NCBI GenBank assembly: GCA_028095005.1
Contig: CM051460.1
Coordinates: forward strand, 155,491,461 to 155,555,460
Reading direction: 5' to 3'
Length of the DNA stretch: 64,000 nt
From: Rhynchospora pubera
Lineage: Eukaryota > Streptophyta > Magnoliopsida > Poales > Cyperaceae
Of the stretch, positions 1 through 11,189 are shown one piece after another; within the stretch, counting starts at the first letter, position 1, and each line of letters begins with the position of its first letter. The notes beneath the pieces were generated by a model. That model made no database searches. It was given only the letters and a program-made list of their open reading frames with translations, and was not told where the DNA came from. A program made the position numbers and the translations under genes.

Positions 1-1412
1 CCATCCTAACCTTAGGGGCATGCAAGCCTCACAAGTTACATAAAAAATTAATCAACAAATTAATTAATTAATGGCACCAAAGGCCGCATTACAAACATTC
101 ACACATGCATTCATTACAACCACAAGGCATTGAGTCTTGAGCCATACTAAACCCACTATCCACCTACAAAACAAAGTTAGCACATACAAGAACTTTGTTT
201 CCAATTAACGATTTTCAAGCATCTTTGCGTATCGTTTGCCATAAGTAAATTCCGTGTACAAATCCTCAATTTTAAACAACAAAACTTGTTTAAATTCATT
301 TAGAAAGTTCTTTCAACATCCCATAACAGAAAGGAGATCAAACAAGGAGTTTTCTAATTAATTTCAACTAGTTTGAATATTTAGAAAAACAGTAATTTAT
401 TAAAAAACGTAACTAATGGAATCCAATAAAAGCAAAGGTTTTAGGTCTCCAAAAATTCTCAAATAAATTACTTAAGCTCCTTATCATAGTTGTGATTACC
501 AGTAAAAATTTCAAGAAGAGATCTTACACCATCTGGGAGAATCAAAAATGACAAATCTCTTACAAGTGCACGAAACACCGTTATGAGATTTTCAGATTAT
601 CCTCTCAACCATTTGGTCTGTTAGACCACCTTCTAATTAGTTTTTATATATACAATATACATAGAAAAACTAGTTTAGTCTATAGGCTAACTATCTATGA
701 AAAGAAAACCACCAAGTTCAGTTCAAAAGGTTCGAGTTACAAACTAAACAATCAACAAATTCTGTACTGGAACAGACAGTCGATTGAAAAGTTCTAACCT
801 AGTTGAAGGTCCTAACTTCCACGAAAAATTATGAAATTAATTTTCCTGGAATCCTAACTCAAAATAGAACAACTCCATTTAAACAGAATTTTTAAAGGAG
901 TTCTCAGTTGGTACAGTTTATTAGAACAATCGATTTGCTCAACAAACTGGATCTGACAAGTTCTTCCTTTTCATACTTGAAAACCCACAAATTAATCCAA
1001 GTCATGCAACAATTTATACATGCTCAGAAAGAGCTTCAAGTCCTCTTTAAATCTAGCCATAGAACACTGGTACTTATATTCAAAATATAAATCTTTCATG
1101 CCATTCAAACAGGACAGTGCGAGCAGAAACTGGTTCTGCGCACTGTCGCCGTTTTATTCACAGTAAATCCATATTAATTCAGAAAAATGTGAATCTAACG
1201 CCAAAAGAATCACAATCCACAGATCTACAACTTTCATGTAGATGGAAAAAACTTCCAGAGAACTTATCAAAGCGAAAAACGCGAAACAACACAGAAAATA
1301 CCATTTCCAGACAGCAAACAAACGCATCATCTCTACTAATCCGTTAATTAGCCCAATTTCTCTTAATTAAGTGTCAAAATAGCTTAAGTACGACCATGTG
1401 CTCTGATACCAC
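1..1412 (-). mobile_element. Internal region of LTR retrotransposon, cut by window edge
   Basis: This stretch lies inside a minus-strand LTR retrotransposon: the 5' LTR (1413-3168) and a primer-binding site are on its right and the element continues beyond position 1. Over the 1.4 kb next to the primer site, where a Copia element would carry gag, the minus strand has no open frame above 60 codons. The visible part therefore looks non-coding, as in a large retrotransposon derivative or a decayed copy. The far LTR and target duplication are outside the window. Confidence 0.7.
1400..1411 (-). other. Primer-binding site for initiator-Met tRNA
   Basis: On the minus strand these 12 bases read TGGTATCAGAGC, complementary to the 3' end of plant initiator tRNA-Met and typical of Copia-type elements. 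The site begins two bases after the LTR end, fixing the element's direction (leftwards) and identifying the LTR as the 5' one. Confidence 0.85.
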
Positions 1413-3168
1413 TGTTAGAAAGTGTGTAATTTTCGATTTTTATGCTAATTACAAGTTAATTAAGCCATCGAAACAACACACACAACGAATCGTGCACAAA
1501 AGCCAAGTTAACACAAAGAGATTAAGGTGGAAATTATACCTCCCGCGAAATCGTATTCGCGGGGCTCGATCTTACGGCATGGGAATCGATGGGGTGCTCT
1601 CCTTCGCCTCCTAATCGCGCCTCGAGTCCACCTAGAGATTAACCAAGGTCTAAATCGATTCGTGCTAGCGATTCGATTAGAACAAAGCTAATCCAAGGTA
1701 TTCTCTCTTCTTCTTTAATTAACAATTTAATTAGTGGAGAGAATATTGCTCAACTCATGAGCTAATGGAGAGAGAGAGGAGATGAGAGGCGCCGGCCAAG
1801 AGAGGGAGAAAGAGGGGGCGGCTAGGGTTAGGGAAGAGAGAAACCTCCAATTTGCATCTATACATCTCTATATATAGTGCATCATCCCTACCTACCACCA
1901 ACCATCTATTTACAAGATTGCCACTCCCACCTACCACTAGGGCCGGCCAGAAAATGGGCTCTAATGGGCCTCTAAACTCACTCAAACAAGCCTCTAATTC
2001 ATTTAATTAAAAGCTACTCCAAATGCTCTTTAATCGGGCTATATATTTAATGCATATATAATGGCCCAATAAATTAATATAACTATTTATATTAAATTGA
2101 GTTGAACTAAAATAATTATTAACCAATAATTATTCTAGGATTAGCTAATACATTAATTTATTTCAATATGATCCATTTGACTTAATTAATTATAACGGTA
2201 TATAATTAATTAATCAACTTATCATATTTCCGCAATACGAACTATTGCGAATAAATAAATAATGCACTGTCTTGGTCAAAACTCTATTTTGTGTGACCCT
2301 TTGAGGATTTATGCTAAGTTGGACATGGAATTAAATCGCTATTTAATTCCAATAATCATAAGCGGTATCTAGCAACACGTTACGATTCCCAATTCGCATA
2401 AATAGTGTACTGCTACAGTATTTAAATCCTGCATAAGAGAATAAAAATGTTTCTCTATTTTGATTCTTATGCCACACGATATCATCGTATAATCCAAGAT
2501 AGGAATGTGTCATTCTTGCAGATTATACGTTTCTTGATCTAGAGATAATTGTATAAAGTTGCATGCAAACAATCTATCTCCATCAAGGGGCCCAAACAGA
2601 TATCGTCACTCACTAAGTGAATTAATGAGGGACATACGGTTTTCTTGATGATTAGCTTTTCCCCGCACAATTCAAGAGAACATAAATAAAGTCCGTATAG
2701 CAGCCCTTATCGGGAATCAGCGGTAGACGATATTTATTGAACCTATCCTCATGTGGAAAAGATAAACATCTCAAACTTAGAACCAAAATCATTACGAAAT
2801 AAACAATGACACATAACACAATCCATATGTTTATTTCGATGGGTCAAGTCCTGTGCTATGTTCCATAACATACACATATGCAATTAAGTTGGTAACTCTT
2901 TACCTATGATTTGTAGAACTTAATCATCACTTAACTTGCATACTAATCTTATAAGATAATTAATGTTCCTTGTTAATTATCAAGATTATGGACCGTTTAG
3001 ATTTATTATTGTCATTCTAAAGAATGATCCACAGAGATCTACAATTCAGATCCTCAACCTGAATAATCTGTCAATAATAAACCTAGGAACAGATGATAAA
3101 TTATCATCCAAAACAAAAACTAATAATTAAGTCATTAAATTATTGACTTCTAGGACATAACTCCAACA
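1413..3168 (-). mobile_element. 5' LTR of a Copia-primed retrotransposon
   Basis: A 1,756-bp LTR on the minus strand, starting TGTTGGAGTTATGTCC and ending CTTTCTAACA (TG...CA ends). Its extent is defined by alignment by eye with the solo LTR at 53432-55195, which has the same ends and many shared internal blocks. The tRNA-Met primer site follows the CA end. Position 3169 onwards (AAATT) would be one copy of the target duplication; the partner is outside the window. Confidence 0.88.
1869..1876 (-). promoter_or_regulatory. Likely TATA box of the LTR
   Basis: TATATATA sits in the LTR between the AT-rich U3-like part (higher coordinates) and a pyrimidine-rich leader on the minus strand. The equivalent place in the solo LTR carries TATATAA at 54704, which supports a conserved promoter element. 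Confidence 0.5.
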
Positions 3169-5760
3169 AAATTCACCTCCCTTAAGGTTTCGATCTCTAT
3201 GGCGGGTATCTCTCAACACAAAAGAACCCTAACAAGAGTCGCTACTTAAAGAAGTTTCTTAATTTAGCGGGTCCTTTCTTTCCAATAGGCGCAAGCCCCT
3301 ATTGTTAATTACCTCGTAGTTGCCTACGAGAACCTCTGATTAAGGGATGTAAAGGGTATTGATGTAATGGGCTAAGAAAATGGAATTATGGAGTGCTGTT
3401 ATCTGTACTAAGGAGGCCTTCATTGACGGTACCAAATCTAATTGACGGGACCCAATTAAGGATCGACGAAGGACTTTTGAACCTCGACTTATACTAAAAA
3501 GGAAATGAGAAGGAACGTGGATTTTGGTTTAGAAGAGGTTTTCGTTGAAAAGAAGAAACCTTCACTTAAAGTCGTTTTGGAGTCGTTTTCCAAGGAGTTT
3601 TACAACCTTCGGGGCATTTGGCGCCACTTGTGAAAGTTGGTTCTTTTACAACCCTCGGGACATTTGGCGTCACTTGTGAGAGTTGGTTCTCGGGCCATTT
3701 GGAGGCACTTGTGAGAACAAAAGGGATTTTACAACCTTCGGGGCATTTGGCGCCACTTGTGAAAGTTGGTTCTTTTACAACCCTCGGGACATTTGGCGTC
3801 ACTTGTGAGAGTTGGTTCTCGGGCCATTTGGCGGCACTTGTGAGAACAAAAGGGATTTTACAACTTTCGGGGCATTTGGCGCCACTTGTGAAAGTTGGTT
3901 CTTTTACAACCCTCGGGACATTTGGCGTCACTTGTGAGAGTTGGTTCTCGGGCCATTTGGCGGCACTTGTGAGAACAAAAGGGATTTTACAACCTTCGGG
4001 GCATTTGGCGCCACTTATGAAAGTTGGTTCTTTTACAACCCTCGGGACATTTGGCGTCACTTGTGAGAGTTGGTTCTCGGGCCATTTGGCGGCACTTGTG
4101 AGAACAAAAGGGATTTTACAACTTTCGGGGCATTTGGCGCCACTTGTGAAAGTTGGTTCTTTTACAACCCTCGGGACATTTGGCGTCACTTGTGAGAGTT
4201 GGTTCTCGGGCCATTTGGCGGCACTTGTGAGAACAAAAGGGATTTTACAACCTTCGGGGCATTTGGCGCCACTTGTGAAAGTTGGTTCTTTTACAACCCT
4301 CGGGACATTTGGCGTCACTTGTGAGAGTTGGTTCTCGGGCCATTTGGCGGCACTTGTGAGAACAAAAATGGAATTCTTTGGACGAGAGGGGCCCGTAAGA
4401 ATTCGATTTCTAAGTCATCTAAGGTTGATCTCAACCCTAGCGAGGGACTTTTCCTCAAACGAAGAAGTTTCGGTTCTTGGCTTTGGGTTTCGCGTTTAGG
4501 CTTTTAATTTCGAAAGTTTCGCTTGGGATATTTGACGATTTTATTCACCTTGGCCTTTGCACTTTTGACTTGTAGAAACTCCTTTTGAGATTTTAGACTA
4601 ATTTGGAAAATATTTTTAATATTTGAAAATATCTTTCTTGCAGTTACTTGGATATCGAAAGTACTCAGCTTTTGATTTTACAAATTTCAGTTAAAAGATA
4701 CAATTGATTTACTTTGACTTTGTAATTTGTGAAAATATATTTATATTTGAAAATATTTGATCTTTAAGATATTATATTTGGAATCTTTATTTCAAAAGTA
4801 TTTAGTTTTAAGTTTAGAATTTTATAAATAAATTTATTAGTTTTCTAATATTTATAAATTTTATTTTTAAAGTGAAAATACTTCAAAAATACAAAAGGCC
4901 GCTATTTTGACATAATTTCATATCAAAGTATCAGTGAACTTGGTTTATTTTGGTTTTTTAGAATTTTATGGATATTCTATTTACATTTTTTCTGAGTTTT
5001 GTACTATTTTTAATGGATTTTTAAAGTTTCTGCCAATTTGGAATTATCTGATTGGGCCACGTCAGCTAAAGAGGCAGAGGTGGCTGCTGTCTGTCATTGA
5101 CTGGAGATGCTGACGTGGCGTTTATTGACATGTCAGACATTTTAAGTTGCAGAATTTTGGTGTAACGGGTTATCTTCATGTCAGCGATCCGCCAGAATGA
5201 ATCCGTCGCAGAGGATCAAGGGAAGTTCGGCGCTGAAGTTTTGAAGGAGGAGAAGGACTTTTGCATTGAACTCCTTGATTTTATTTTATTCGCCGTCAAG
5301 TCCCTCTGAAATCCTCCCAGGCGATCTACGCCACTATCGACGGTGGACTCGAGCTCATTGGATTCGTGCGGTTAAGGAGAGTTCGAATATGGCCTCCATA
5401 CCTATCGCGTCGCGTCAATTTGGGCCAGAGTTTGCGAATTGGTTGCAACAGTTTTAATCTTTTTATTCAATTTAACCCCTTTGTTTTAGTACTTCTGTTT
5501 TCCGGCGGACGGAGACACTCCAATTGCCGTGCTCAGACTTACTAGGACCACGAAAAAGAGGGAAAGACAGTGGTGCTCTTAGTTTGTGCTACATCGACTC
5601 AATTTGGTGGGAGCACCATTGGCTTAGTATGGTGATTTTAGGACTTGGTACCGATAAGTTCTAACGGGTTCAATTGGTACCAGACATGGGTCACATGGTA
5701 TCAAGTTTATCTCACCCTGCTCTTGTATTCTGATTGTGCTGATCGTTCTTATTACATCAT
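3169..5760. repeat. Repeat-derived region, probably older LTR element
   Basis: No gene is recognised. The stretch contains a 129-bp tandem array (3615-4369), an AT-rich block (4500-5000), and a GC-richer block (5040-5700). The left part carries an 'AAGAGTCGCTACTTAAAG' phrase that recalls Tat/Ogre-type gypsy LTRs, but no primer site or matching second LTR was found. The Copia-type element appears to have inserted at its left edge. Confidence 0.4.
3615..4369. repeat. Tandem repeat, 129-bp period, 5.8 copies
   Basis: The word CATTTGGCG recurs and the 129-bp unit restarts at 3615, 3744, 3873, 4002, 4131 and 4260. Each unit is three related sub-repeats of 46, 35 and 48 bp. Unit ends alternate between ACAACCTTC and ACAACTTTC, implying a 258-bp higher-order unit. 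Because 129 is divisible by 3, a frame stays open on both strands (250 codons minus, 293 plus). These frames are artefacts of the repeat, with no start context or family match. Confidence 0.93.
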
Positions 5761-7950
5761 TGTTCATATAGTTTAATCCAAAGATTTGCCACTGGACTTA
5801 AACAGCTAGTAATCTTCAATAATACATCTTGTTATAACTATAGATATCAAATAGCTACAAGCTATGCATATATCACTTGGCATCACGTTTGAATAGTTCA
5901 GGGAACAACGTAAGGGTCGATCCTACATTGGGTGTTTTCAAATCTGGTTTGGCCATTTACACTGGTACCAATACTGGAATATCCCTTTATTATCTTCCAC
6001 AAGTCAATCTTTATGTTAACAGACAGTAACCTTGTAGCCTGACAAGCGCTTGTTACACAGAACCATGGTCAATTTTACTATTAGTGATAGAAGGCTTACA
6101 ATGCTCTGTATATTGCAGTTGATCCTTTTTCACACAACTATCATAAAGACAAGAGTTCTTGAGTCTTTAATACAAATTCTATAGTTAATAAGAAAATCCT
6201 AAACCATCAACACTTGAAACAACACGAGTCCTAATTTGAATTATAATTCTTGAAAATGCAATCAGATATACAAATATGTGATTTGCAACTTTGCCCAACG
6301 ATGTTACGCAACTACTTGTCCTATATCACTGCTTCTTGTTATTTATGTCAGGATTTAATTCTAGCACTTCTTTTTGTATTCAATTAAGCTCAGGTCTATG
6401 ACATGGCAAACTAATCTGTCACGAATTCGGCAGCATCTCTCCTCTCCCTTGTGTGATTGACAAGGTCCTTCCTGCCATGGCCATGGCTAATGGAAGAGGA
6501 GGATGCTACCAGAACTAAGGAAACCCTAGTCGAGGTAAAGAGCTAGAGCTGAGGAGACCTCAACCAAAGCTTAGAAGGAGCTCAAATCTGAGGAAACCTC
6601 AGACGGAGCTGGTGGTACAATCAAGTGATGGATATAGAAAGGAAAGAGAGATAGAGAAAGAGAACATGAGGAGATAAAAATGTAATCAATCCTCGAGAAA
6701 CACTGAGTCAATAGTGCAATTACAATCAAGAAACAGATCAATTACGATTCAATTCCAAGCATAAAGTCAGAAAGCTGTTCTAATTAAAAAAAAACTCTTC
6801 ATATCAAGATCCCAATTTTGTAATTATCTCACCAATCTGATTCACAAGATGTATCTTTTACCTCTTCCTTACCTTTTTCTTCACTTACAAATCGCAATCG
6901 AACTCTGGATTCACCTAATTTCCCTATACTACCTATGCACTTCAACTGTTTGTTGAAATGCCTCCCACAAACTACTCTACCTAAGCTCTGAGAAATGGAT
7001 GTGCACGTGTATAGAGAGCTCTGAAGAAGATCAACAGAGGTCTCTGGAAGGAGAAGTCGTGTTGGAAGTCCCTTCTCCAATCTTGCAGTGGGGTATATAT
7101 AGACTTCAAGGTCAGGTTGGTTTCTTCAATAAGCTTCATCTTTCGGCTGATCTCAACCATCCATTCGGGAGCACACGGATCGCTCTCCCATCCGACGGTC
7201 GGGAATGCACCATTTTGTGTTTCTTTGTCATGGTTAACAGGAACGAGATACAAGATTTGACCATGGTAATTAAAGGTTTGTTACGGGGCTTTCAATCCCA
7301 TCCCTCGATTCTTCATCGTATTCATCCGACGGAGGAGATCGTGTTGAGCCGGGTCCCTCTCGGATGGAGTCCGAACGGATTCGGTTAGAGGTGGTTACGC
7401 AGATACAGTGCATCTCCCCCTCTTCTCTCTTTTCTCCTTCGCGATTTCCTTCCTTTTTATTTGGGGAAGATGATCTCTTCGCAGAAGGGACCCACAGGTC
7501 AGGGTTAATGAGACTCAAACTAGCGCCTGCATCTTTCTCTGTTTTGAGTGAACATGGATCACCATACACCATTCAAATATTAACAAAATTTCTGTGCATG
7601 GTGTATGAGAAACGAGTTCATTTAGGCTCAAGTCTGGGCCGAGGGAATTTTTAAATTTCCCTTTCTTCTCCATTCCTCCAGCGCACTTCTTCTCCATTTT
7701 CCTTCTATTTCATCAATTTAACATCACAAAATTGGGTTGAACAGACGGCTCTATCATTTTTTCTAGATCTTTTGATGCAATCCGTATGAGGTCGATCGGG
7801 GTTAGTTGGTTCACGTAACCCATGGTGCTCTAGCACGAATCGCATCTTCTTTCGTTTGTTCATCAAAATTTCCCTACAAACAAACAAACACAAACATCAA
7901 ATTCTATTTTTGTTATTTTCTGTTTTTATATTTTTTGTGATTTTCTATTC
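5761..7950. other. No gene recognised
   Basis: AT-rich sequence to about 6400, then a purine-rich block (6480-6670) and a mixed block (6830-7700) with several overlapping short frames on both strands. None shows a recognisable domain or consistent codon pattern. The right part could still belong to the gypsy-type element whose ORF starts at 9343, because that element's second LTR was not found. Confidence 0.5.
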
Positions 7951-8047
7951 TTTTTAATTAAAATAAAAGAGAGAAGAGTTGAGAAATCCTTGGGTTGCCT
8001 CCCAAGAAGCGCTAGTTTTAGGTCACGAGCTTGACCACCTCTCATGT

Positions 8048-9343
8048 TCATCTTATCTTCGCTTTACGCCCATTTAACGCATCATAATTCACCCAAAAGT
8101 ACTTGAGAAAGACTCTTGAAATATGCTTGAAATTTTCTAGTTTTGATGTCATCTTCCTTCGCTCGATTTTGATGTGATACTTGATTTGTGGTTTGTCGTC
8201 TTTCATCACATCATGATTATTCAAGCATTTTTCAAGTTGAGAGCTCAAGTCGATTTTGGTGATCTTTTCATTTGTCATGTCGGATGCCTCGACTTGGAGA
8301 GGTATACTACCATCTTCTTTCTTCTCAGTTTCATCGATAATAGAAGCTATTGGAGGATCCTTCAATTCCAACTCATTAGATTTGTCAATATATGTTAATC
8401 TAAGTGGAATGAAAATTGGAAAGATATTGGGTGGAGGTGCTACAATCTTTGGTTCTTCAATTTTCTCTTGTTGTTCATTTATTTCAAATTGTGTGTCATC
8501 ATCACGGTCGGTCTCAAAACAAATCGCAATTTCTTTCAAAGAACTAAAATTTTCTAATTTCTCATTACTTTGCAACGTCATTGTATCATTTTGTTCAACT
8601 TGTGATCTATATGAGGAACAAGTTTCTTGAAAAATTGTAGTCTCAAATATCTTTTCTTGTTGTGTGGCAATAACTTTGAACTTAGATGATAGAGAATTCA
8701 ATTTTTCAAGAAGTTCCTCATTTTGTTTCCTTTGGTTATCAATGAAATCTTTATACATTAGTTTATCATTCGACATTTGTGAAAGTAATTGAGGATTAGA
8801 AGTTTTGGCCATGAAATTCGATCTAGATTCATCTTGAGACATTGAACATGAATTATAGCAAGAAAAACAAGAGTTATTTGTCAAACCAGAATTGTATGCA
8901 TTATGTACGGGTTTTGCATCATGATGTCCTTCCCCACATGCTTTCCTTATAGTGTTGTTCACCACATTGAGTTGATACTTGATTCGATCCATAGAAGAGA
9001 TAGACTTCTCCATGTTGCGTGGTGTATGGTCCATGTAGTGGGCATATGGGTCTTGGTGCTTGCTCCATGCTCCTCCGCTTGCTTTTCTTATGGTGTTGTT
9101 GACAACATCGAGTTGGTGGTACATTTGTTGCACGCATGCATCCTTTCGATTTTCACTCCATCCTCCATCGCATGCTTTCCTTATGTGGTTGTTCACAACA
9201 TCGAGTTGGTAATACAAGCGACGCCTCCAATTGTCCTCTTTTTCACGGTCCTGAAAAGAATAAAACATGGTGATACAAGTGAAACTTTTTGTTCTTTTTT
9301 TTAAAAAATAATAATAATAATAATAAATAAATAAAAGATACAA
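8048..9343 (-). CDS. Retroelement ORF, gag-position, function unrecognised
   Basis: A 431-codon frame occupying the gag position of a gypsy-type element just downstream of its primer site. The first 25 residues include a run of tyrosines from an ATA/TAA repeat, so translation more plausibly begins at Met26 (ATG at 9268-9266) or after splicing: a good acceptor (TTTATTCTTTTCAG) precedes the DREKED segment. The N-terminal third contains three copies of a motif like YQLDVVNNTIRKA followed by C/S-GG-W-S. The middle is Gln/Asn/Lys-rich and probably coiled coil (around MYKDFIDNQRKQNEELLEKL); the C-terminus is basic. No zinc knuckle, protease or polymerase motif is visible. Most likely a gag-like or orphan protein of a non-autonomous element; not a host gene. 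Confidence 0.6.
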   Translation of the reverse strand: MYLLFIYYYYYYFLKKRTKSFTCITMFYSFQDREKEDNWRRRLYYQLDVVNNHIRKACDGGWSENRKDACVQQMYHQLDVVNNTIRKASGGAWSKHQDPYAHYMDHTPRNMEKSISSMDRIKYQLNVVNNTIRKACGEGHHDAKPVHNAYNSGLTNNSCFSCYNSCSMSQDESRSNFMAKTSNPQLLSQMSNDKLMYKDFIDNQRKQNEELLEKLNSLSSKFKVIATQQEKIFETTIFQETCSSYRSQVEQNDTMTLQSNEKLENFSSLKEIAICFETDRDDDTQFEINEQQEKIEEPKIVAPPPNIFPIFIPLRLTYIDKSNELELKDPPIASIIDETEKKEDGSIPLQVEASDMTNEKITKIDLSSQLEKCLNNHDVMKDDKPQIKYHIKIERRKMTSKLENFKHISRVFLKYFWVNYDALNGRKAKIR

Positions 9344-9386
9344 TATCTAGTCTCTCGCTACTAAAATAAATTCTAATATCAACACC

Positions 9387-9405
9387 GTCCCCGGCAACGG
9401 CGCCA
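9387..9405 (-). other. Primer-binding site for tRNA-Asp
   Basis: The plus-strand text TCCCCGGCAACGGCGCCA equals the 3' end of plant tRNA-Asp; the minus strand therefore carries its complement, the primer site used by Athila/Tat-type gypsy elements. It lies three bases from the LTR end at 9409 and sets the element's direction to leftwards. Confidence 0.9.
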
Positions 9406-9731
9406 ATTTGATGAAGGGCTTAAAACCTATGAATCAAATAAATTTATAGACCTAGAGCTAACCTCACTAGTCTTTTGGAGTACAGCTTTAGGGTCGAACC
9501 CAAGGGACGGATTAATGAGTACCGGACTTTACTTCCTCACGAAAGCTAGACAATTATATTTTTATGGAGTTTTTGGTTGATTAAATTTAAAGGTGCAAGT
9601 AAATAAATATTTTTGGGTGTTTTAACAATATAAAAGTCATCTTAGGTTCAGGTTTCACATCGGTTTGGACTCTAGAACACAGAACTTATCACTTTCGTGC
9701 ATCAAACGGTGTTTTTCAAGCATATACCGCT

Positions 9732-9857
9732 CTGTTCGGCCCGAACAAGAATCTGTTCAATCCGAACAGGAGTCTGTTCAATCCGAACAGGAGTCTGTTC
9801 AATCCGAATAGGAGTCTGTTCAATCCGAACAGGACTCTGTTCGATCCGAACATATGG
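9732..9857. repeat. 21-bp tandem repeat, six copies, palindromic
   Basis: CTGTTC restarts at 9732, 9753, 9774, 9795, 9816 and 9837, an exact 21-bp period. Each unit carries an imperfect palindrome such as TGTTCGATCCGAACA or TGTTCAATCCGAACA. It lies inside the gypsy LTR. Confidence 0.95.
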
Positions 9858-10808
9858 TATAAGTGTGTGATTTTGAACTTTTATGATATTTTATGCTTTG
9901 TGCTAGGGTTTGTTGGTCAAACCTAGATATTCTAAACCTCAGCTGTCGCTTGTTGGACTAGAAACTGGTTTAATCACAACCTAACCTAATTAACTCGATT
10001 GGTTCACAACTTTTGGTATAGAATTCAATCAACTTAAACTTGTTTGTTGGAGTTCATAAAGGATATCTAGAGGTCTTTTGGACTTGTCTAAAAGTTACAC
10101 TTTTGGTGTCAACTAATCTCCCCTTTTGGATCTACGATTTATCCCAAATACTTTATCTAAATTATCTTGATTAACCTAACTTTAGAACTTAACTAAATGT
10201 GGCCATTCATCTAGAAGTTAATTAGACTTAACCAAGCAATTTAAACAAGCAATTATAATAATTCTCAACGAAACAAATCAACAGAACATATCATAACATA
10301 ACGAGTCAAATCACGACATCCAAACCTAAGTTACTACCTTACCCCTAAGACTACATAAATTTAGCTTAACATAGTACTAAAACACACAACAAATAACATA
10401 GAAACAACAAGATACAAGCCCATTGAAAATAGAGAAGAAAACATAGAAGAATAAACCGAATACTCCTTTATGCTTTCAAACTACGATCTCTAGGCAGTGG
10501 TGTGTTGCAAGATGGTCATCAAACTCGTCTCCTTGCTGCCGTCGCTTCAAAGAACCAAGCTTTGATGATCTCCCATGGTGGAAGAGAGAGAAACGCCTAT
10601 GGAAAGTGGAATTTGTGGTATGGAAGGTTGTCTTCTTTCCTTCAGGTCTAGAGGTGTATATATGGATGTTCCAGGTCGCAAGGATGGAAGGCTAGGGCAC
10701 CAGGGCGCAAGAAATTGCCATTTCCATCAGTTTCTATGTAAAAAATAATACCTTATGTGATATGGCGGCACCCTGGTCAAACCGAACAGATCCTTGTTCG
10801 AACCGAAC

Positions 10809-10970
10809 AGGAGAGAGAAAATGACGCTTGGCTGCCATATGTGCTGGTCGGATCGAACAGGCTTGTGGTCGGGTCGACCAGGAGAGAGAAAATGACGCCT
10901 GGCTGCCATAGGTGCTGGTCGGATCGAACAGATGATTGTTCGGGTCGACCAGGAGAGAGAAAAGAGCCTC
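10809..10970. repeat. 71-bp tandem repeat inside LTR
   Basis: AGGAGAGAGAAAATGACGC starts at 10809 and 10880 and its truncated form at 10951, a 71-bp period. The units also contain GGTCGGATCGAACAG and GGGTCGACCAGG, variants of the palindromes seen at 9732-9857. Confidence 0.9.
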
Positions 10971-11189
10971 CAATGCTAGGAATGAGTCGTCTAGCGTGCG
11001 TGTTACGTCGGGAATCCATCTATATGCTCCAAAATCATCAGAAATCATCAAAGTCCTGTAAAATGAGAGAAGAAACGACGGTAGAGCCAATTCCATGGAA
11101 ATCATAGCAATCTATTGAATAATTCAATGGTTTGAGTGTTATTTGAGTGCCAAGTACGGTCCAAATGCCTACAAATAATGACGATATCA

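Larger units (their letters stand above)
7960..11173 (-). mobile_element. Non-autonomous Ty3/gypsy element, 3' end not found
   Basis: Read on the minus strand the order is LTR (11173 to 9409), tRNA-Asp primer site, one long ORF (9343-8048), then a 'TGGGAGGCAACCCAAG' segment at about 7995 that resembles the segment following pol in Athila/Tat-type elements. Reverse transcriptase, protease and integrase are absent, so the element would depend on others. No second LTR could be found to the left; it is either deleted or too diverged to see. The left boundary given is only the last recognisable element sequence. Confidence 0.7.
9409..11173 (-). mobile_element. 5' LTR of the gypsy-type element
   Basis: About 1,765 bp. 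The left end (TGATGAAGGG on the plus strand) abuts the primer site; the right end is placed at ...GCCTACA by the expected TGT start on the minus strand (TGTAGGCATTTGG) and is less certain. Near the left end the minus strand reads 'CCGTCCCTTGGGTTCGACCC', typical of the 3' part of such LTRs and shared in form with the solo LTR at 15684-17252. The LTR contains two internal tandem arrays (9732-9857 and 10809-10970). Confidence 0.75.

Noticed and set aside
3566..4499. 250-codon (minus) and 293-codon (plus) repeat proteins
   Set aside because: Both strands are open only because the 129-bp repeat is divisible by three and lacks stops; the two frames overlap fully and neither has a recognisable start, domain or composition.
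7270..7654. Overlapping frames of 96-129 codons on both strands
   Set aside because: Four frames overlap one another in a GC-richer patch; none has a domain, splice context or codon pattern. Treated as a non-coding repeat region.
8174..9304. Plus-strand frames of 74-133 codons opposite the retroelement ORF
   Set aside because: They are antisense shadows of the 431-codon minus-strand frame.
9732..9857. CRISPR-like array of short palindromic repeats
   Set aside because: The units are directly adjacent without unique spacers and lie within a plant LTR; a CRISPR array makes no sense in this nuclear plant context.
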